Notes: generated from the letters alone by a model not told the origin. Positions 9,782 to 19,823 are shown, counted from the first letter of the stretch. The stretch is 64,000 nucleotides of DNA from Flavobacterium stagni (GCF_004122105.1 NZ_SBKN01000001.1:62001-126000), one strand, 5' to 3'. Translations and numbers: made by a program.

Positions 9782-9809
9782 TTTTAATTTCTTTTCAGTC
9801 GTTTTATTT
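9748..9809. terminator. 24-bp perfect inverted repeat at the end of the tandem array
   Basis: The left arm (9748-9771) is the ordinary repeat-unit segment and the right arm (9786-9809) is its exact inverted copy, with a 14-base AT-rich loop. Such a hairpin, flanked by T-rich sequence, may end transcription coming from tRNA-Arg on the minus strand. That the right arm is an inverted piece of the neighbouring repeat suggests it arose by a copying event. Terminator function is inferred. Confidence 0.6.
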
Positions 9810-9814
9810 ATTCG

Positions 9815-9888
9815 TGACCGCGGAGGGATTCGAACCCCCAACCCTCAGAGCCGAAATCTGATATTCTATCCAGTTGAACTACGCAGCC
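9815..9888 (-). tRNA. tRNA-Arg (anticodon UCG)
   Basis: 74-base cloverleaf on the minus strand. The acceptor stem is GGCTGCG with CGCGGTC (G-U pairs allowed), the anticodon stem TCAGA/TCTGA flanks the loop TTTCGGC, giving anticodon TCG, and the T arm contains GGTTCGAATCC. CCA is not encoded. It reads CGA-type arginine codons. It begins only 13 bases after the yqeY stop on the same strand, so the two are probably co-transcribed. Confidence 0.95.
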
Positions 9889-9901
9889 AATAATTGTATG
9901 C

Positions 9902-10351
9902 TTAAGCTAAAAGCTTTTTCACAATAGTAGAAATCGTTTTGCCATCGGTTTGACCTGCTAAGGCTTTTGAAGCAATACCCATCACCTGACCCATTGCGGC
10001 CATTCCTGAAAATCCGTTTTCAGCGATGATTTGTGCAACGGCAGCTTCAACATCAGCTTCACTCATTTGCGCAGGTAAAAACTTTTCAATTACAGCAACT
10101 TGAGCTAATTCCGGATCAGCCAAATCGGCACGACCTTGTTCCGTATAAATGGCAGCACTGTCTTTACGTTGCTTCACCAATTTTTGTAATAACTTAATCT
10201 CATCCTCTGGCGCTAAAGTATCCGAGGCACCTGCTTCGGTTTTCGCTAAAATGATACCTGATTTAATGGCACGCAAAGCTTCTAAAGCTACGGTATCTTT
10301 AGCACGCATCGCGTTTTTCATTTCGTCCATAATTTGGGTTTCCAAACTCAT
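9902..10351 (-). CDS. GatB/YqeY domain protein
   Basis: 149-residue soluble protein of the YqeY family, related to the C-terminal tRNA-binding tail domain of GatB, the amidotransferase subunit. The all-helical N-terminal part and the C-terminal MGQVMGIASKALAGQTDGKTIS segment are typical. A role in tRNA-dependent amidation is often suggested for the family but not established. It follows ftsZ with a terminator between them and has its own promoter (10410-10440). tRNA-Arg lies 13 bases after its stop, on the same strand, which fits a link to tRNA but may be chance. Confidence 0.9.
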   Translation of the reverse strand: MSLETQIMDEMKNAMRAKDTVALEALRAIKSGIILAKTEAGASDTLAPEDEIKLLQKLVKQRKDSAAIYTEQGRADLADPELAQVAVIEKFLPAQMSEADVEAAVAQIIAENGFSGMAAMGQVMGIASKALAGQTDGKTISTIVKKLLA

Positions 10352-10409
10352 CGTCTTCAGAATTAAAGGATTAGTATACTAGTTTTCGCTTTTGCGATTT
10401 TTAGTGTGC

Positions 10410-10440
10410 CAAAGGTAAAAAAATAACCCGAAAGAAACAA
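10410..10440 (-). promoter_or_regulatory. Promoter of yqeY and tRNA-Arg, inside the ftsZ terminator
   Basis: On the minus strand, TACCTTTG (10410-10417) matches TAnnTTTG, and TTG at 10438-10440 sits 20 bases upstream as the -33 element, the normal spacing. The -33 TTG forms the loop of the ftsZ terminator hairpin, so terminator and promoter overlap. The predicted leader is about 50 bases. Confidence 0.65.
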
Positions 10441-10455
10441 TTTCTTCCGGGTTAC
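10418..10455 (-). terminator. Rho-independent terminator of the dcw operon
   Basis: On the minus strand, TAACCCGGAAGAAA pairs with TTTCTTTCGGGTTA around a 3-base TTG loop, with one G-U pair, and is followed by TTTTTTT. The mismatch would be A-C on the plus strand and G-U on the minus strand, so it is built for minus-strand transcription. It lies directly after ftsZ. Confidence 0.85.
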
Positions 10456-10477
10456 CCATCTTTAATTAACTTATGAT

Positions 10478-12511
10478 TTAATCTACATTATCGTGTAAGA
10501 ATGAATTGTTGGAACGCAATTGAATGTCATCATTGCTGTCTGTTCCTAAAGACATTCTGGACTGGTTATTAAAGTTGGCTGTATTATCCAAATCCACTCC
10601 CATACGTTTGTATGCTGGTTCTTTTTCCAACTCATCTACACGTGAGGGATTGTTGTGGAATTTATAATTGAAATCTTTTAATTTTCTGCGACGTTCATCT
10701 GCACGCATTTTCAAAGTCTCTTCAATACTCATTTCTACAGGCGAAATGTCATCTGAAGCAAACGTTGTATATTTCGGTTGTGCAGGTTCTGCCGCAACTT
10801 TGGTAGAGAAATTCAATTCTTCATCGATTTTCTCTTCTACCTTCGCTTCAGCAACTACAGGTTTAGCCGAGCCTAACAGTTCGTTTTCAATTTCCATATA
10901 CTCTTCTAAAGAGTAACGAATTACGCCGTTATCAACCTCTGTAACCGGCACAAATTCTACGTGCTCATTTACTTTGATATTACGGGTTTCTTCTGTTAAA
11001 TCAAAAACAATTTTATGGTCTTCTTGTGCTACAGGTGCAATCGGTTCGTTCACGGGTAAGTCAAACGTGAAAGTTGGTTGAACTTCCTCACGGAACGTCA
11101 CTTGTTGCGGTTCATTCACAAAAATATCATTCACTACGGGTGTCGCTGTTGGTGCTGCTACTGGAGTAACAGGTGCCGCAGCAACGGGTGCTGAAAATGA
11201 AAAATCTAAATCTTTGATTGGTGATACGATTTCAAAAGTTACATCCAAATTACGGATAAACTCATTCATCGGAATCAACTCGTTTTCATTAATCGTAGGC
11301 GTCGTGAAAGCCACAGGTGCTTCATCTTCCAACAATTCAAAAACCACTTTTTCTTCTACAGCAGGAACTTCAACTACTGGAGCTACAAAAGTTGCTTCTA
11401 CGGGAGTTTCGATACGATTTTCGAAAACTTCAACGGGTTTCTGACTCAAGTCGCGCACCAAACGTTGTTCATCTTCTAACGAGTGGATGATTTTACGTGG
11501 TTCTGTATTTACGATTTCCGCTTGTTGATCCGTTGTAAATCCGGTAGCAATAATAGTAACGGCAATCGCCTCACCTAAGGATTCGTCTTCACCAACCCCC
11601 ATGATGATGTTCGCGTTATAACCCGCTTCCGTTTGGATATGGTCGTTGATTTCTCCGATCTCGTCAATCGTGATTTCGCTAGAACCTGAAACGATAAGCA
11701 ACAATACGTTTTTAGCTCCGTTGATTTTATTATCATTTAAAAGTGGCGAATCCAACGCAGAAATAATCGCGTCTTTGGCTCTGTTTTCACCCACAGCTGT
11801 CGCCGATCCCATGATGGCAGTACCGCTATTAGATAAAACCGTCTTCGCATCTTTTAAGTCGATATTTTGTGTATAGTGGTGCGTAATAACTTCAGCAATA
11901 CCACGAGAGGCTGTAGACAAAACCTCGTCTGCTTTGGAGAAACCGGCTTTAAATCCTAAGTTTCCATAGACTTCACGCAATTTATTGTTGTTGATCACAA
12001 TCAAGGAATCCACTTGCTTACGCAAACGTTCTACCCCTGCCATTGCTTGTTCGGAGCGAACTTTTCCTTCAAATTGGAAGGGAATGGTTACAATACCAAC
12101 CGTAAGAATATCGCGCTCTTTCGCCAATTGAGCAATCACTGGCGCTGCACCGGTTCCTGTTCCACCACCCATACCGGCAGTAATGAACACCATTTTGGTA
12201 TTGCTGTCCAACATTTTTTCAATCTCAGCGATACTTTCGATAGCGGATTGTTGGCCCACTTCTGGATTGGCTCCTGCACCTAATCCTTCTGTCAAGCCTA
12301 CGCCCAACTGAATTTTATTAGGTACTGCGCTGTTTTGTAATGCCTGTGCATCAGTATTACAAATCACGAAGTCTACTCCTTTGATACCTTGCTTGAACAT
12401 GTGATTGATCGCGTTGCTTCCGCCGCCACCTACACCGATAACTTTTATAACATTTGATTGGTTTTTAGGCAAATCAAATGAGATGCTTCCAAATTCTGAG
12501 TTGCTCATCAT
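10478..12511 (-). CDS. ftsZ: Cell division GTPase FtsZ, long Bacteroidota form
   Basis: Tubulin-like GTPase that forms the division ring. [10 protein letters not shown] near residue 26 and the tubulin signature [12 protein letters not shown] near residue 113 bind GTP; the synergy-loop Asp region ([14 protein letters not shown]) is present. The conserved core ends near residue 330. It is followed by about 340 residues of Pro/Val/Glu-rich linker and a charged C-terminus, so at 677 residues the protein is nearly twice the length of E. coli FtsZ, as is common in Bacteroidota. Last gene of the dcw operon, 38 bases after ftsA and followed by a clear terminator. The alternative start one codon later (MSNSEF) is equally good. 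Confidence 0.97.
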   Translation of the reverse strand: MMSNSEFGSISFDLPKNQSNVIKVIGVGGGGSNAINHMFKQGIKGVDFVICNTDAQALQNSAVPNKIQLGVGLTEGLGAGANPEVGQQSAIESIAEIEKMLDSNTKMVFITAGMGGGTGTGAAPVIAQLAKERDILTVGIVTIPFQFEGKVRSEQAMAGVERLRKQVDSLIVINNNKLREVYGNLGFKAGFSKADEVLSTASRGIAEVITHHYTQNIDLKDAKTVLSNSGTAIMGSATAVGENRAKDAIISALDSPLLNDNKINGAKNVLLLIVSGSSEITIDEIGEINDHIQTEAGYNANIIMGVGEDESLGEAIAVTIIATGFTTDQQAEIVNTEPRKIIHSLEDEQRLVRDLSQKPVEVFENRIETPVEATFVAPVVEVPAVEEKVVFELLEDEAPVAFTTPTINENELIPMNEFIRNLDVTFEIVSPIKDLDFSFSAPVAAAPVTPVAAPTATPVVNDIFVNEPQQVTFREEVQPTFTFDLPVNEPIAPVAQEDHKIVFDLTEETRNIKVNEHVEFVPVTEVDNGVIRYSLEEYMEIENELLGSAKPVVAEAKVEEKIDEELNFSTKVAAEPAQPKYTTFASDDISPVEMSIEETLKMRADERRRKLKDFNYKFHNNPSRVDELEKEPAYKRMGVDLDNTANFNNQSRMSLGTDSNDDIQLRSNNSFLHDNVD

Positions 12512-12549
12512 ACGATTTTGGTTTTGTTTGATATTGTGTTTTTGTCTAC

Positions 12550-13959
12550 TTATTCTACGTTGTCTAAGAAATCTTTAATTTTATCTACATACCGATCGAA
12601 GAATGATCTGCGAATCGTACTTTCTGTAGTAATGGGTTCGTTCACTTGAGCTTTGGGCGTTTCTTGAACCACGGGCTCTTGTGGAATGGCAGGTTCGTCA
12701 AAAATCTGAACCGGCTGTGGTGTTACAGGTTGCTGATACACCGGTTGTGCAACGGGTTGAGGCACCTGTAATTCAATTTTGTAAGCGCTTTGTGTATTAT
12801 TGGCTACACTATTCATCACCAAGCCAACAGCAGTGGCGTACATCGGACTCGAAATTTCTTCACTAGAGTTGCCCGCTAAATGCTCGTTAGGATAGCCTAA
12901 ACGGGTATCGATGCCGGTAATGTATTCCACCAATTGTTTGATGTGTTTTAATTGTGATCCTCCACCCGTTAATACAATTCCTGCAATTAACTTTTTTCTC
13001 GGATTTTCATGACCATAGGCTTTGATTTCGGCAAACACTTGCTCGATAATTTCAACCACACGCGCATGAATAATTTTCGAAAGGTTTTTCAACGAAATTT
13101 CTTTCGGATCACGTCCACGAACACCCGGAATCGAAACAATTTCATTGTCTTTATTTTCACCAGGCCACGCTGAACCAAATTTTACTTTTAGCAATTCGGC
13201 TTGTTTTTCGATAATCGAACAACCTTCTTTGATATCTTCTGTAATAACATTCCCTCCAAAAGGAATTACCGCTGTGTGACGAATGATACCGTCTTTAAAG
13301 ATGGCTAAGTCTGTCGTTCCACCCCCGATATCAATTAATGCTACTCCGGCCTCTTTTTCTTCTTGACTTAAAACCGCATCAGCAGAAGCTAAAGGTTCCA
13401 ATGTCAAACCCGACAATTCAATGCCTGAACTTTGTACACATCGTCCAATGTTACGGATGGAAGAAGCTTGACCAACTACTACGTGAAAGCTCGCTTCTAA
13501 TCGTCCACCATACATCCCGATGGGTTCTTTGATATCCGATTGACCGTCGATTTTGAATTCTTGAGGTAACACATGGATAATCTCTTCTCCAGGTAACATC
13601 GCCAGTTTACTTACTTGGTCAATTAACAATTGAATGTCTTTCTCCCCAATTACTTCTTCTGGATTACTGCGAATCAAATAATCGGTATGTTGAATACTAC
13701 GAATATGTTGGCCCGCAATACCCACTACAACATCATTGATCTTGTAGCCTGAATTTTCTTCGGCCTCCAACACCGCTTGTTGAATGGATTGGATGGTTTG
13801 GGTAATGTTATTTACCACACCACGCGAAACCCCCAAACTCTTGGCTTTACCAACGCCTAAGATTTCTAGTTTCCCATATTCGTTTTTCTTTCCGATCATG
13901 GTTACAATCTTGGTTGTTCCAATGTCTAATCCAACGGCAATGTTTTCTTTCTGGTTCAT
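12550..13959 (-). CDS. ftsA: Cell division protein FtsA
   Basis: Actin-like ATPase that ties FtsZ filaments to the membrane. NIAVGLDIGTTKIV is the phosphate-1 loop at the N-terminus, GVALIDIGGGTTDLAI the phosphate-2 loop, and GIVLTGGGSQL the adenosine motif. A Pro/Gln-rich stretch (QPVAQPVYQQPV region) precedes a C-terminal amphipathic helix (RRSFFDRYVDKIKDFLDN) that should bind the membrane. The start is placed at MNQKENIAVG; an upstream ATG at 14001 would add 14 residues and overlap ftsQ, but homologues normally begin close to this point. Lies between ftsQ and ftsZ in the usual order. Confidence 0.95.
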   Translation of the reverse strand: MNQKENIAVGLDIGTTKIVTMIGKKNEYGKLEILGVGKAKSLGVSRGVVNNITQTIQSIQQAVLEAEENSGYKINDVVVGIAGQHIRSIQHTDYLIRSNPEEVIGEKDIQLLIDQVSKLAMLPGEEIIHVLPQEFKIDGQSDIKEPIGMYGGRLEASFHVVVGQASSIRNIGRCVQSSGIELSGLTLEPLASADAVLSQEEKEAGVALIDIGGGTTDLAIFKDGIIRHTAVIPFGGNVITEDIKEGCSIIEKQAELLKVKFGSAWPGENKDNEIVSIPGVRGRDPKEISLKNLSKIIHARVVEIIEQVFAEIKAYGHENPRKKLIAGIVLTGGGSQLKHIKQLVEYITGIDTRLGYPNEHLAGNSSEEISSPMYATAVGLVMNSVANNTQSAYKIELQVPQPVAQPVYQQPVTPQPVQIFDEPAIPQEPVVQETPKAQVNEPITTESTIRRSFFDRYVDKIKDFLDNVE

Positions 13960-13988
13960 AGTTTCAAAAATTGACACTTTCTGTTTGT

Positions 13989-14711
13989 TTATCGGGTGCA
14001 TACCACTTGTTTTGTAAAACGTAAGTTGATGCGTTTGTATTTATTAATTGTACTGTCTAGAACTGCTTTTTGATAAAACGCCTTGTAATTTTTAAACTTC
14101 CGATCGATTCGAATCATTTTCCCGAATTCGATGGTATAGTTGAAATTACGACTGGTCAATTCCAAACTTTCATCATCCAACACTTTCACTCCCACAATAT
14201 TCTTTTTCAAGAAATCATCTTTGTGAATTTGTTTTAAAACTTGAGTCAGCCTGGGAAGCATTTTTTTTGTTAATGAACCAACAACCAAAGGCACGCGAGC
14301 CGTATGATTATCTGACAAAGGCATTTCTTTGCCGGTTTGGTCAATGTAAAAAGAACGACTTTCCCCAAAATAGCGCGCTACGGGTGTGCGCGGTATCACT
14401 TCCGCCCGTAAAACGCCGTCAACACTCACGTAAACCTCTGATTTCTCAATCATTGGATTTTGGTTGACAGAAGACTCCAATTTATCCAAATTTAACTGCT
14501 CTAAACGAATGCTTCGCAGGTCTGTTTTATTTTCTATTAACAATTTATTAACCGTTTCCTGGCGGACAAAATTGGCGTTTTCACCCACAAAAACCACCTC
14601 CGTTTTTTTGAGGGTTCGCTGCCCATTTCGCACTTGTGCAAAAGCATACAAAAACCCCGCCAATCCTAGGATAAGCAGCAATCGAATGTTTGTCCAAGTC
14701 AAGATTTTCAT
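13989..14711 (-). CDS. ftsQ: Cell division protein FtsQ
   Basis: Bitopic inner-membrane protein of the divisome. It has one membrane segment near residues 8-27 (IRLLLILGLAGFLYAFA) and a periplasmic part with a POTRA-like region (about 35-105), including LEQLNLDKLESSVNQNPMI, and a beta domain. The sequence is poorly conserved outside this phylum, and the call rests on size (240 residues), topology and position between murC and ftsA. The ORF overlaps the murC stop by 4 bases, so translation is coupled. Confidence 0.85.
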   Translation of the reverse strand: MKILTWTNIRLLLILGLAGFLYAFAQVRNGQRTLKKTEVVFVGENANFVRQETVNKLLIENKTDLRSIRLEQLNLDKLESSVNQNPMIEKSEVYVSVDGVLRAEVIPRTPVARYFGESRSFYIDQTGKEMPLSDNHTARVPLVVGSLTKKMLPRLTQVLKQIHKDDFLKKNIVGVKVLDDESLELTSRNFNYTIEFGKMIRIDRKFKNYKAFYQKAVLDSTINKYKRINLRFTKQVVCTR

Positions 14712-16048
14712 CGCAAAGCTTTTTTAATTTCAGGCACCATTTCTCCAATATCACCAGCCCCTATGGTTACAATAACTGGCGCGTCGTTTTCCACTAATGT
14801 TTGAATCAATTGATCCTTTGCTATTAAACGCACATTCGGGTTGGTCATTTTACGCATTAACCATGTCGAATTCACCCCTTCCACTGGAAGTTCGCGAGCG
14901 GGATAAATCTCCAACAAAAGCACTTCATCAAACTGGGACAAACTGGCCGCAAATCCGTCAACAAAATCCTTTGTTCGGCTAAATAAATGCGGTTGAAAAA
15001 CAGCAGTAACTTTTTTCCCAGGATACAATTCACGTACGGCTTGATACACTGCATTGATTTCTGTGGGATGATGGGCATAATCATCGATATATACTTTCGC
15101 ATCGGTTTTGATTTGATACGAAAATCGACGTTGCACGCCTTGAAATGAAGCCAAAGCTTTAGCAATGGAACCGGTTGGGGTGCCGTACGTGTAAGCCATT
15201 GCTAAAGCGGTTAAGGCATTCATTAAATTGTGGTGCCCGGGTAATCCAAAGGCAATATTTTGCAAGGTTCCTGTCGGAGTTTTTACATCAAAGACATAGG
15301 CACTGTTTTCAATACGTATGTTATGCGCAACAAAATCAGCGTCTTCATCTATGGCCAAAGTAGTCCCGTCAAGCGGCAATCCTTTGGGAATAAACAAATG
15401 TTTTTTATCGGTTACTTTGGCAGCAAATTCGCGAAACGATTCCTCGATAGCAGTCGCATCGCCATAAATATCCAAATGATCGGCATCCATCGAAGTGACA
15501 CACGCCAAATCGGGATGCAAATGCAAAAAGGAACGGTCAAATTCATCGGCTTCCACCACCGATATGGTTTTCCCTTGTCCGATTAAATTGGAATGATAAT
15601 TTTCTACTATTCCGCCCAAAAAAGCAGTTACATCGGCCCCACTTTCGTATAAGATATGACCGAGAATACTGGAAGTTGTCGTTTTACCATGGGTTCCCGC
15701 CACTGCAAAACAGTAAGTGTCTTGGGTGATAATTCCCAATACTTCTGCTCGCTTTTTAATCGCATAACCTTGTTCCAACAAATAATTCCATTCCGAATGA
15801 TTTTTGGGTATGGCTGGTGTAATGACTACCAAGGTGTTTTCTTGGGTATAGTCTGCTGGAATAGCTGCAATCGAATCTTCAAAATGAATGGTCATGCCGC
15901 CCGCAATCAATTCGTCCGTCAACATGGTCGGCGTTTTATCATAACCAGCTACATTCTTCCCGATAAATTGGAAATAGCGCGCCAGGGCACTCATTCCGAT
16001 GCCACCGATTCCGATAAAATAGACATTTTGAATTTGATTCAGATTCAT
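14708..16048 (-). CDS. murC: UDP-N-acetylmuramate--L-alanine ligase
   Basis: Mur ligase that adds L-Ala to UDP-MurNAc, the first peptide step of peptidoglycan synthesis. YFIGIGGIGMSALAR at the N-terminus is the Rossmann UDP-binding motif, AGTHGKTTTSS is the ATP P-loop near residue 117, and VYIDDYAHHPTEI is the typical MurC domain-3 motif. The length of 446 residues is normal. Start 3 bases after the murG stop, and its 3' end overlaps ftsQ by 4 bases. Cytoplasmic. Confidence 0.97.
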   Translation of the reverse strand: MNLNQIQNVYFIGIGGIGMSALARYFQFIGKNVAGYDKTPTMLTDELIAGGMTIHFEDSIAAIPADYTQENTLVVITPAIPKNHSEWNYLLEQGYAIKKRAEVLGIITQDTYCFAVAGTHGKTTTSSILGHILYESGADVTAFLGGIVENYHSNLIGQGKTISVVEADEFDRSFLHLHPDLACVTSMDADHLDIYGDATAIEESFREFAAKVTDKKHLFIPKGLPLDGTTLAIDEDADFVAHNIRIENSAYVFDVKTPTGTLQNIAFGLPGHHNLMNALTALAMAYTYGTPTGSIAKALASFQGVQRRFSYQIKTDAKVYIDDYAHHPTEINAVYQAVRELYPGKKVTAVFQPHLFSRTKDFVDGFAASLSQFDEVLLLEIYPARELPVEGVNSTWLMRKMTNPNVRLIAKDQLIQTLVENDAPVIVTIGAGDIGEMVPEIKKALR

Positions 16049-16051
16049 TTT

Positions 16052-17143
16052 TTAACGCATTAATTTTACGATTTCATCCACTATATCGCGAGTGGCATGG
16101 GGTTTTCCCAATTGCTTCATCGCAGTACTTAATTGTTTTTGTAAGCCTTCATTTTTCAACAAATCAGCAAAAGTAGCTTCAAACTTCTCCTCCAATTCTG
16201 CTTCTTTCAACAACAAGGCTCCGCCTTTGTCCACAATGGCTTTGGCGTTTTTGGTTTGATGATCTTCGGCCACATTGGGCGACGGAATAAAAACGGTTGG
16301 TTTTCCCACCAAACACAATTCAGACACCGAAGAAGCTCCAGCTCTTGAAATGACCACATCAGCTGCAGCATAAATCAAATCCATGCGGTCAATAAAAGCT
16401 GTTACCTGCACATTGGGCTTTTCATTCAAGTGTTGGTATTCTTCGAAATATAATTTCCCGCATTGCCAAAACACTTGCACACCTTGTTCCAACAAAAAAT
16501 CAAGTTCTTTGGCGATCAATTGATTGATGCGACGCGCCCCCAAACTTCCACCCAAAACCAATAGCGTTTTTTTGGTAGGATCCAACTTAAAATAAGTCTG
16601 TCCTTCTTCGCGTTTGTGGGATAAATCAAGTAAATCTTGCCGTACAGGATTCCCCGTAAAAACAATTTTTTCTTTGGGAAAAAAGCGCTCTAAATTTTCA
16701 TAAGCGACACAAATTGCATTCGCCTTTTTACTCAACAATTTATTGGTAATTCCGGGATAGGAATTTTGTTCTTGTACTACTGTTGGGATTCCTTTGCTAT
16801 TGGCCACTTGCAATAAGGGTCCGCTAGCAAAACCTCCCGTTCCAATGACCACATCGGGTTGAAACTGGCGGATGATGCGACGTGATTTCCATAAACTGCT
16901 CAACAATTTGAATGGAAACATCATGTTTTGGAGCGTCAATTTACGCTGCAATCCGGCAATCCACAAGCCTTCTATGGGATAACCTGCTTGGGGCACTTTT
17001 TGCATTTCCATTTTATCTTGAGCACCCACAAACAAAAATTCCGCATCGGGAAAACGTTGCTTTAACTCGTTGGCAATAGCAATCGCGGGATAGATATGTC
17101 CACCCGTTCCGCCGCCACTTAAAATGAATTTATGCTTTTTCAT
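16052..17143 (-). CDS. murG: Undecaprenyl-PP-MurNAc-pentapeptide GlcNAc transferase
   Basis: GT28 glycosyltransferase that converts lipid I to lipid II on the cytoplasmic face of the membrane. [19 protein letters not shown] is the N-terminal glycine-rich lipid/membrane site, [12 protein letters not shown] a second G loop, and [11 protein letters not shown] with [14 protein letters not shown] the UDP-GlcNAc site. 363 residues, a normal length. Three bases separate it from ftsW upstream and three from murC downstream, in the operon order typical of dcw clusters. Confidence 0.97.
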   Translation of the reverse strand: MKKHKFILSGGGTGGHIYPAIAIANELKQRFPDAEFLFVGAQDKMEMQKVPQAGYPIEGLWIAGLQRKLTLQNMMFPFKLLSSLWKSRRIIRQFQPDVVIGTGGFASGPLLQVANSKGIPTVVQEQNSYPGITNKLLSKKANAICVAYENLERFFPKEKIVFTGNPVRQDLLDLSHKREEGQTYFKLDPTKKTLLVLGGSLGARRINQLIAKELDFLLEQGVQVFWQCGKLYFEEYQHLNEKPNVQVTAFIDRMDLIYAAADVVISRAGASSVSELCLVGKPTVFIPSPNVAEDHQTKNAKAIVDKGGALLLKEAELEEKFEATFADLLKNEGLQKQLSTAMKQLGKPHATRDIVDEIVKLMR

Positions 17144-17146
17144 GGT

Positions 17147-18436
17147 TTACTTATTTAACACCGCATTCATCGGATTATCCTCTTCATTTTCTTCATTGGC
17201 TGCAGCCAACTCCGCTTCCTCTTCCTCTTTGATTTGTTTATCGATTAATCGCTGTAAGGCTTCATCGCGACGTTTTTTATCTTCTTCTTCTGCAGCGATT
17301 TCTTCCTCTTTTTTGGTGACACTTAAAATAATTCCAATCGCGATACACGTCATCCAAACCGAACTCCCTCCCGAACTAATTAACGGTAAGGTTTGTCCCG
17401 TCACGGGCAATAATTCTACCGCAACTGCCATATTTATTAATGCTTGAAAAACGATAGGGAATCCCAAGCCGATGACGACTAGTTTTCCAAACAACGTATT
17501 GGCTTTGTGTGAAGCAATTACAAATCGAAACAATAGCAGGATATAGAAAAACAATACGGATAATCCGCCCACCAAACCATATTCTTCAACGATAATGGCG
17601 TAAATAAAATCGGATGACGATTGGGGTAAAAAGTTTTTCTGTACACTTTTCCCCGGACCCAATCCGTAGATTCTACCAGAGGCAATGGCAATTTTTGCTT
17701 TTTCAATTTGGTAATCGTCTTCATCGGGTTTATCGGACGTGAAATTTTCAATCCGACTCTTCCAGGTATCCACACGGTTAGGGAAAGCTTTCGGAAAGGC
17801 AACCACCAAGAGTATAAAGAAGGCTGCTGCTGCTACCGCCAATCCTAAAATCATGGCTATATATTGCAATGGATATTTTCCAATAAAGGCAATCATAATC
17901 ACCATAGAAAATATCAAGGCAGCGGTAGAAAAGTTGGCCGGAAATATCAACCCCAATGTAATAAATACGGGAAGCCAAAGTTCGAACAACGAATTTTTAA
18001 ACGTTAGTGGCGTCTCCCGTGTTTTCGACAAATAGCGGGCCACAAAGACATACAACACAATGGCTGCCAATGTTGATGTTTGAAACGAAACGCCGATAAA
18101 CGGAATTTGGATCCAACGACTGGCATTGGCTCCTTCAATCACCGTCCCTTTTACCAAGGTATACAACAACAACGCCCAAACTATGGGAAGGGCAATGCGG
18201 GACAATCCTCGAAAATAATGGTACGGTACTTTATGAACTTTATATATGATGAAAAATCCAATCGAGATGTGTAAGGCGTGTTTGATTAAATAGGTCAAAG
18301 CATTCCCCGAACCGTGACGCATATACGCTAGGTTGCTACTCGCACTAAACACCGGCATAAATGAAAATACCGCCAAGAAGGCCACTAAGGCCCAAATGAC
18401 TTTATCTCCATGTAAACTGCTGATTAGCTTTTTCAT
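17147..18436 (-). CDS. ftsW: Septal peptidoglycan glycosyltransferase FtsW
   Basis: SEDS-family membrane enzyme that polymerises lipid II together with FtsI. About ten hydrophobic segments are visible. The GTDTWKSRIENF-type region before the large periplasmic loop, SSSDFIYAIIVEEYG, and LLPVTGQTLPLISSGGSS near the C-terminus are diagnostic SEDS motifs. After the last helix comes a charged, Lys/Glu-rich cytoplasmic tail of about 60 residues with coiled-coil character (KKEEEIAAEEEDKKRR). Length 429. A 51-base AT-rich gap with short TTTAGAAT repeats separates it from murD. Confidence 0.95.
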   Translation of the reverse strand: MKKLISSLHGDKVIWALVAFLAVFSFMPVFSASSNLAYMRHGSGNALTYLIKHALHISIGFFIIYKVHKVPYHYFRGLSRIALPIVWALLLYTLVKGTVIEGANASRWIQIPFIGVSFQTSTLAAIVLYVFVARYLSKTRETPLTFKNSLFELWLPVFITLGLIFPANFSTAALIFSMVIMIAFIGKYPLQYIAMILGLAVAAAAFFILLVVAFPKAFPNRVDTWKSRIENFTSDKPDEDDYQIEKAKIAIASGRIYGLGPGKSVQKNFLPQSSSDFIYAIIVEEYGLVGGLSVLFFYILLLFRFVIASHKANTLFGKLVVIGLGFPIVFQALINMAVAVELLPVTGQTLPLISSGGSSVWMTCIAIGIILSVTKKEEEIAAEEEDKKRRDEALQRLIDKQIKEEEEAELAAANEENEEDNPMNAVLNK

Positions 18437-18487
18437 TTTTTAATTTAAAATTTAGAGTTTAGAATTTAGAATTACTATTCTTAAAAT

Positions 18488-19822
18488 CTATAAATTTCTT
18501 ACGGCGTCTTTAAATTGACGACCTCGGTCTTCGTAGTTTTCGAACAAGTCAAAACTCGCACATGCTGGAGACAACAAAACGGTATCGCCTTTTTCAGCAA
18601 TATGTTTGGCGGTATTGACTGCATCGCGCATATTGTCAACTTCAACCATCATGTCTACGATATTTCCGAAGGCATCGATGATTTTTTTATTATCCACCCC
18701 TAAACAGATAATCGCTTTTACTTTTTCATTCACCAAAGCCATCAACTCGGTGTAGTCGTTTCCTTTATCGACACCTCCGACAATCCAAACTGTAGGCGTT
18801 GTCATACTTTCTAATGCGAAGAAAGTAGCATTCACATTAGTGGCCTTACTGTCGTTGATGTACTGCACATTTTGAATTTTCAACACTTTTTCCAAACGGT
18901 GTTCTACCCCTTGAAAGTTGGATAAACTCTCGCGAATCGTTTGTTTGCGAATACGCATCAATTGCGCCACCGAAGTCGCAGCCATCGCATTCTTCAAATT
19001 GTGTTTTCCTTCTAAAGAAATTTGAGCAGTTTCCATCATGAACTCCTCTTGATTAATGTTGATCTCCATAGTTTTGTCGTTTAGGTAGGCTCCTTCTTGC
19101 ATTACTTCTGTAATTGAAAAAGGAATTTGTTTTGCTTTGATTTTATTATTGTTGAGCCAATTGCGAATGGCTTCGTCGTCATTGTCATAAATGAGGAAAT
19201 CCTCCTCGGTTTGATTCATCGTGATTCGGAATTTAGATGCGATGTAATTTTCATATTTGTATTCATAGCGATCCAAATGGTCCGGACTGATGTTGGTGAT
19301 GATGGCAATGTGCGGTTTGTAATGCACAATTCCATCCAACTGGAAACTACTTAACTCCAACACATAGCAGTCGTAGTTTTCTTCAGCCACTTGCCAAGCG
19401 AAACTCTTACCGATGTTTCCGCCGAGTCCGACATTCAACCCGCCTTCTTTTAATAAATGGTAGGTTAACATCGTTGTGGTGGTTTTCCCGTTGCTTCCCG
19501 TAATTCCGATGGTTATTGCATCCGTAAAGGGGTAGGCAAACTCGATTTCAGAGATTACCGGAATTCCTTTTTCTACCAACTTCTTTACGATGGGCGCTTT
19601 GTCTGGGATGCCCGGACTTTTCATTACCACATCGGCGTTTAGAATCAAGTCTTCCGTGTGTTGGTTATCTTCCCACGGAATGTTGTATTGTGTAAGAACG
19701 TCTTGATAATTTTGTTTGATGGCTCCGAAATCCGATACAAAAACTTCGTATCCTTTCTTTTGCCCTAGTATGGCAGTTCCCACGCCACTTTCACCGCCCC
19801 CCAACACTACGAGTCGTTTCAT
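18488..19822 (-). CDS. murD: UDP-N-acetylmuramoylalanine--D-glutamate ligase
   Basis: Mur ligase adding D-Glu to UDP-MurNAc-L-Ala. LVVLGGGESGVGTAILG is the N-terminal nucleotide-sugar binding loop, GITGSNGKTTTT the ATP P-loop near residue 108, and INDSKATNVNATFFAL with VWIVGGVDKGNDYTEL are typical MurD domain-3 motifs. 444 residues, a usual length. It starts 1 base after the mraY stop. Cytoplasmic, part of the continuous dcw operon. Confidence 0.97.
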   Translation of the reverse strand: MKRLVVLGGGESGVGTAILGQKKGYEVFVSDFGAIKQNYQDVLTQYNIPWEDNQHTEDLILNADVVMKSPGIPDKAPIVKKLVEKGIPVISEIEFAYPFTDAITIGITGSNGKTTTTMLTYHLLKEGGLNVGLGGNIGKSFAWQVAEENYDCYVLELSSFQLDGIVHYKPHIAIITNISPDHLDRYEYKYENYIASKFRITMNQTEEDFLIYDNDDEAIRNWLNNNKIKAKQIPFSITEVMQEGAYLNDKTMEININQEEFMMETAQISLEGKHNLKNAMAATSVAQLMRIRKQTIRESLSNFQGVEHRLEKVLKIQNVQYINDSKATNVNATFFALESMTTPTVWIVGGVDKGNDYTELMALVNEKVKAIICLGVDNKKIIDAFGNIVDMMVEVDNMRDAVNTAKHIAEKGDTVLLSPACASFDLFENYEDRGRQFKDAVRNL

Positions 19823-19823
19823 C

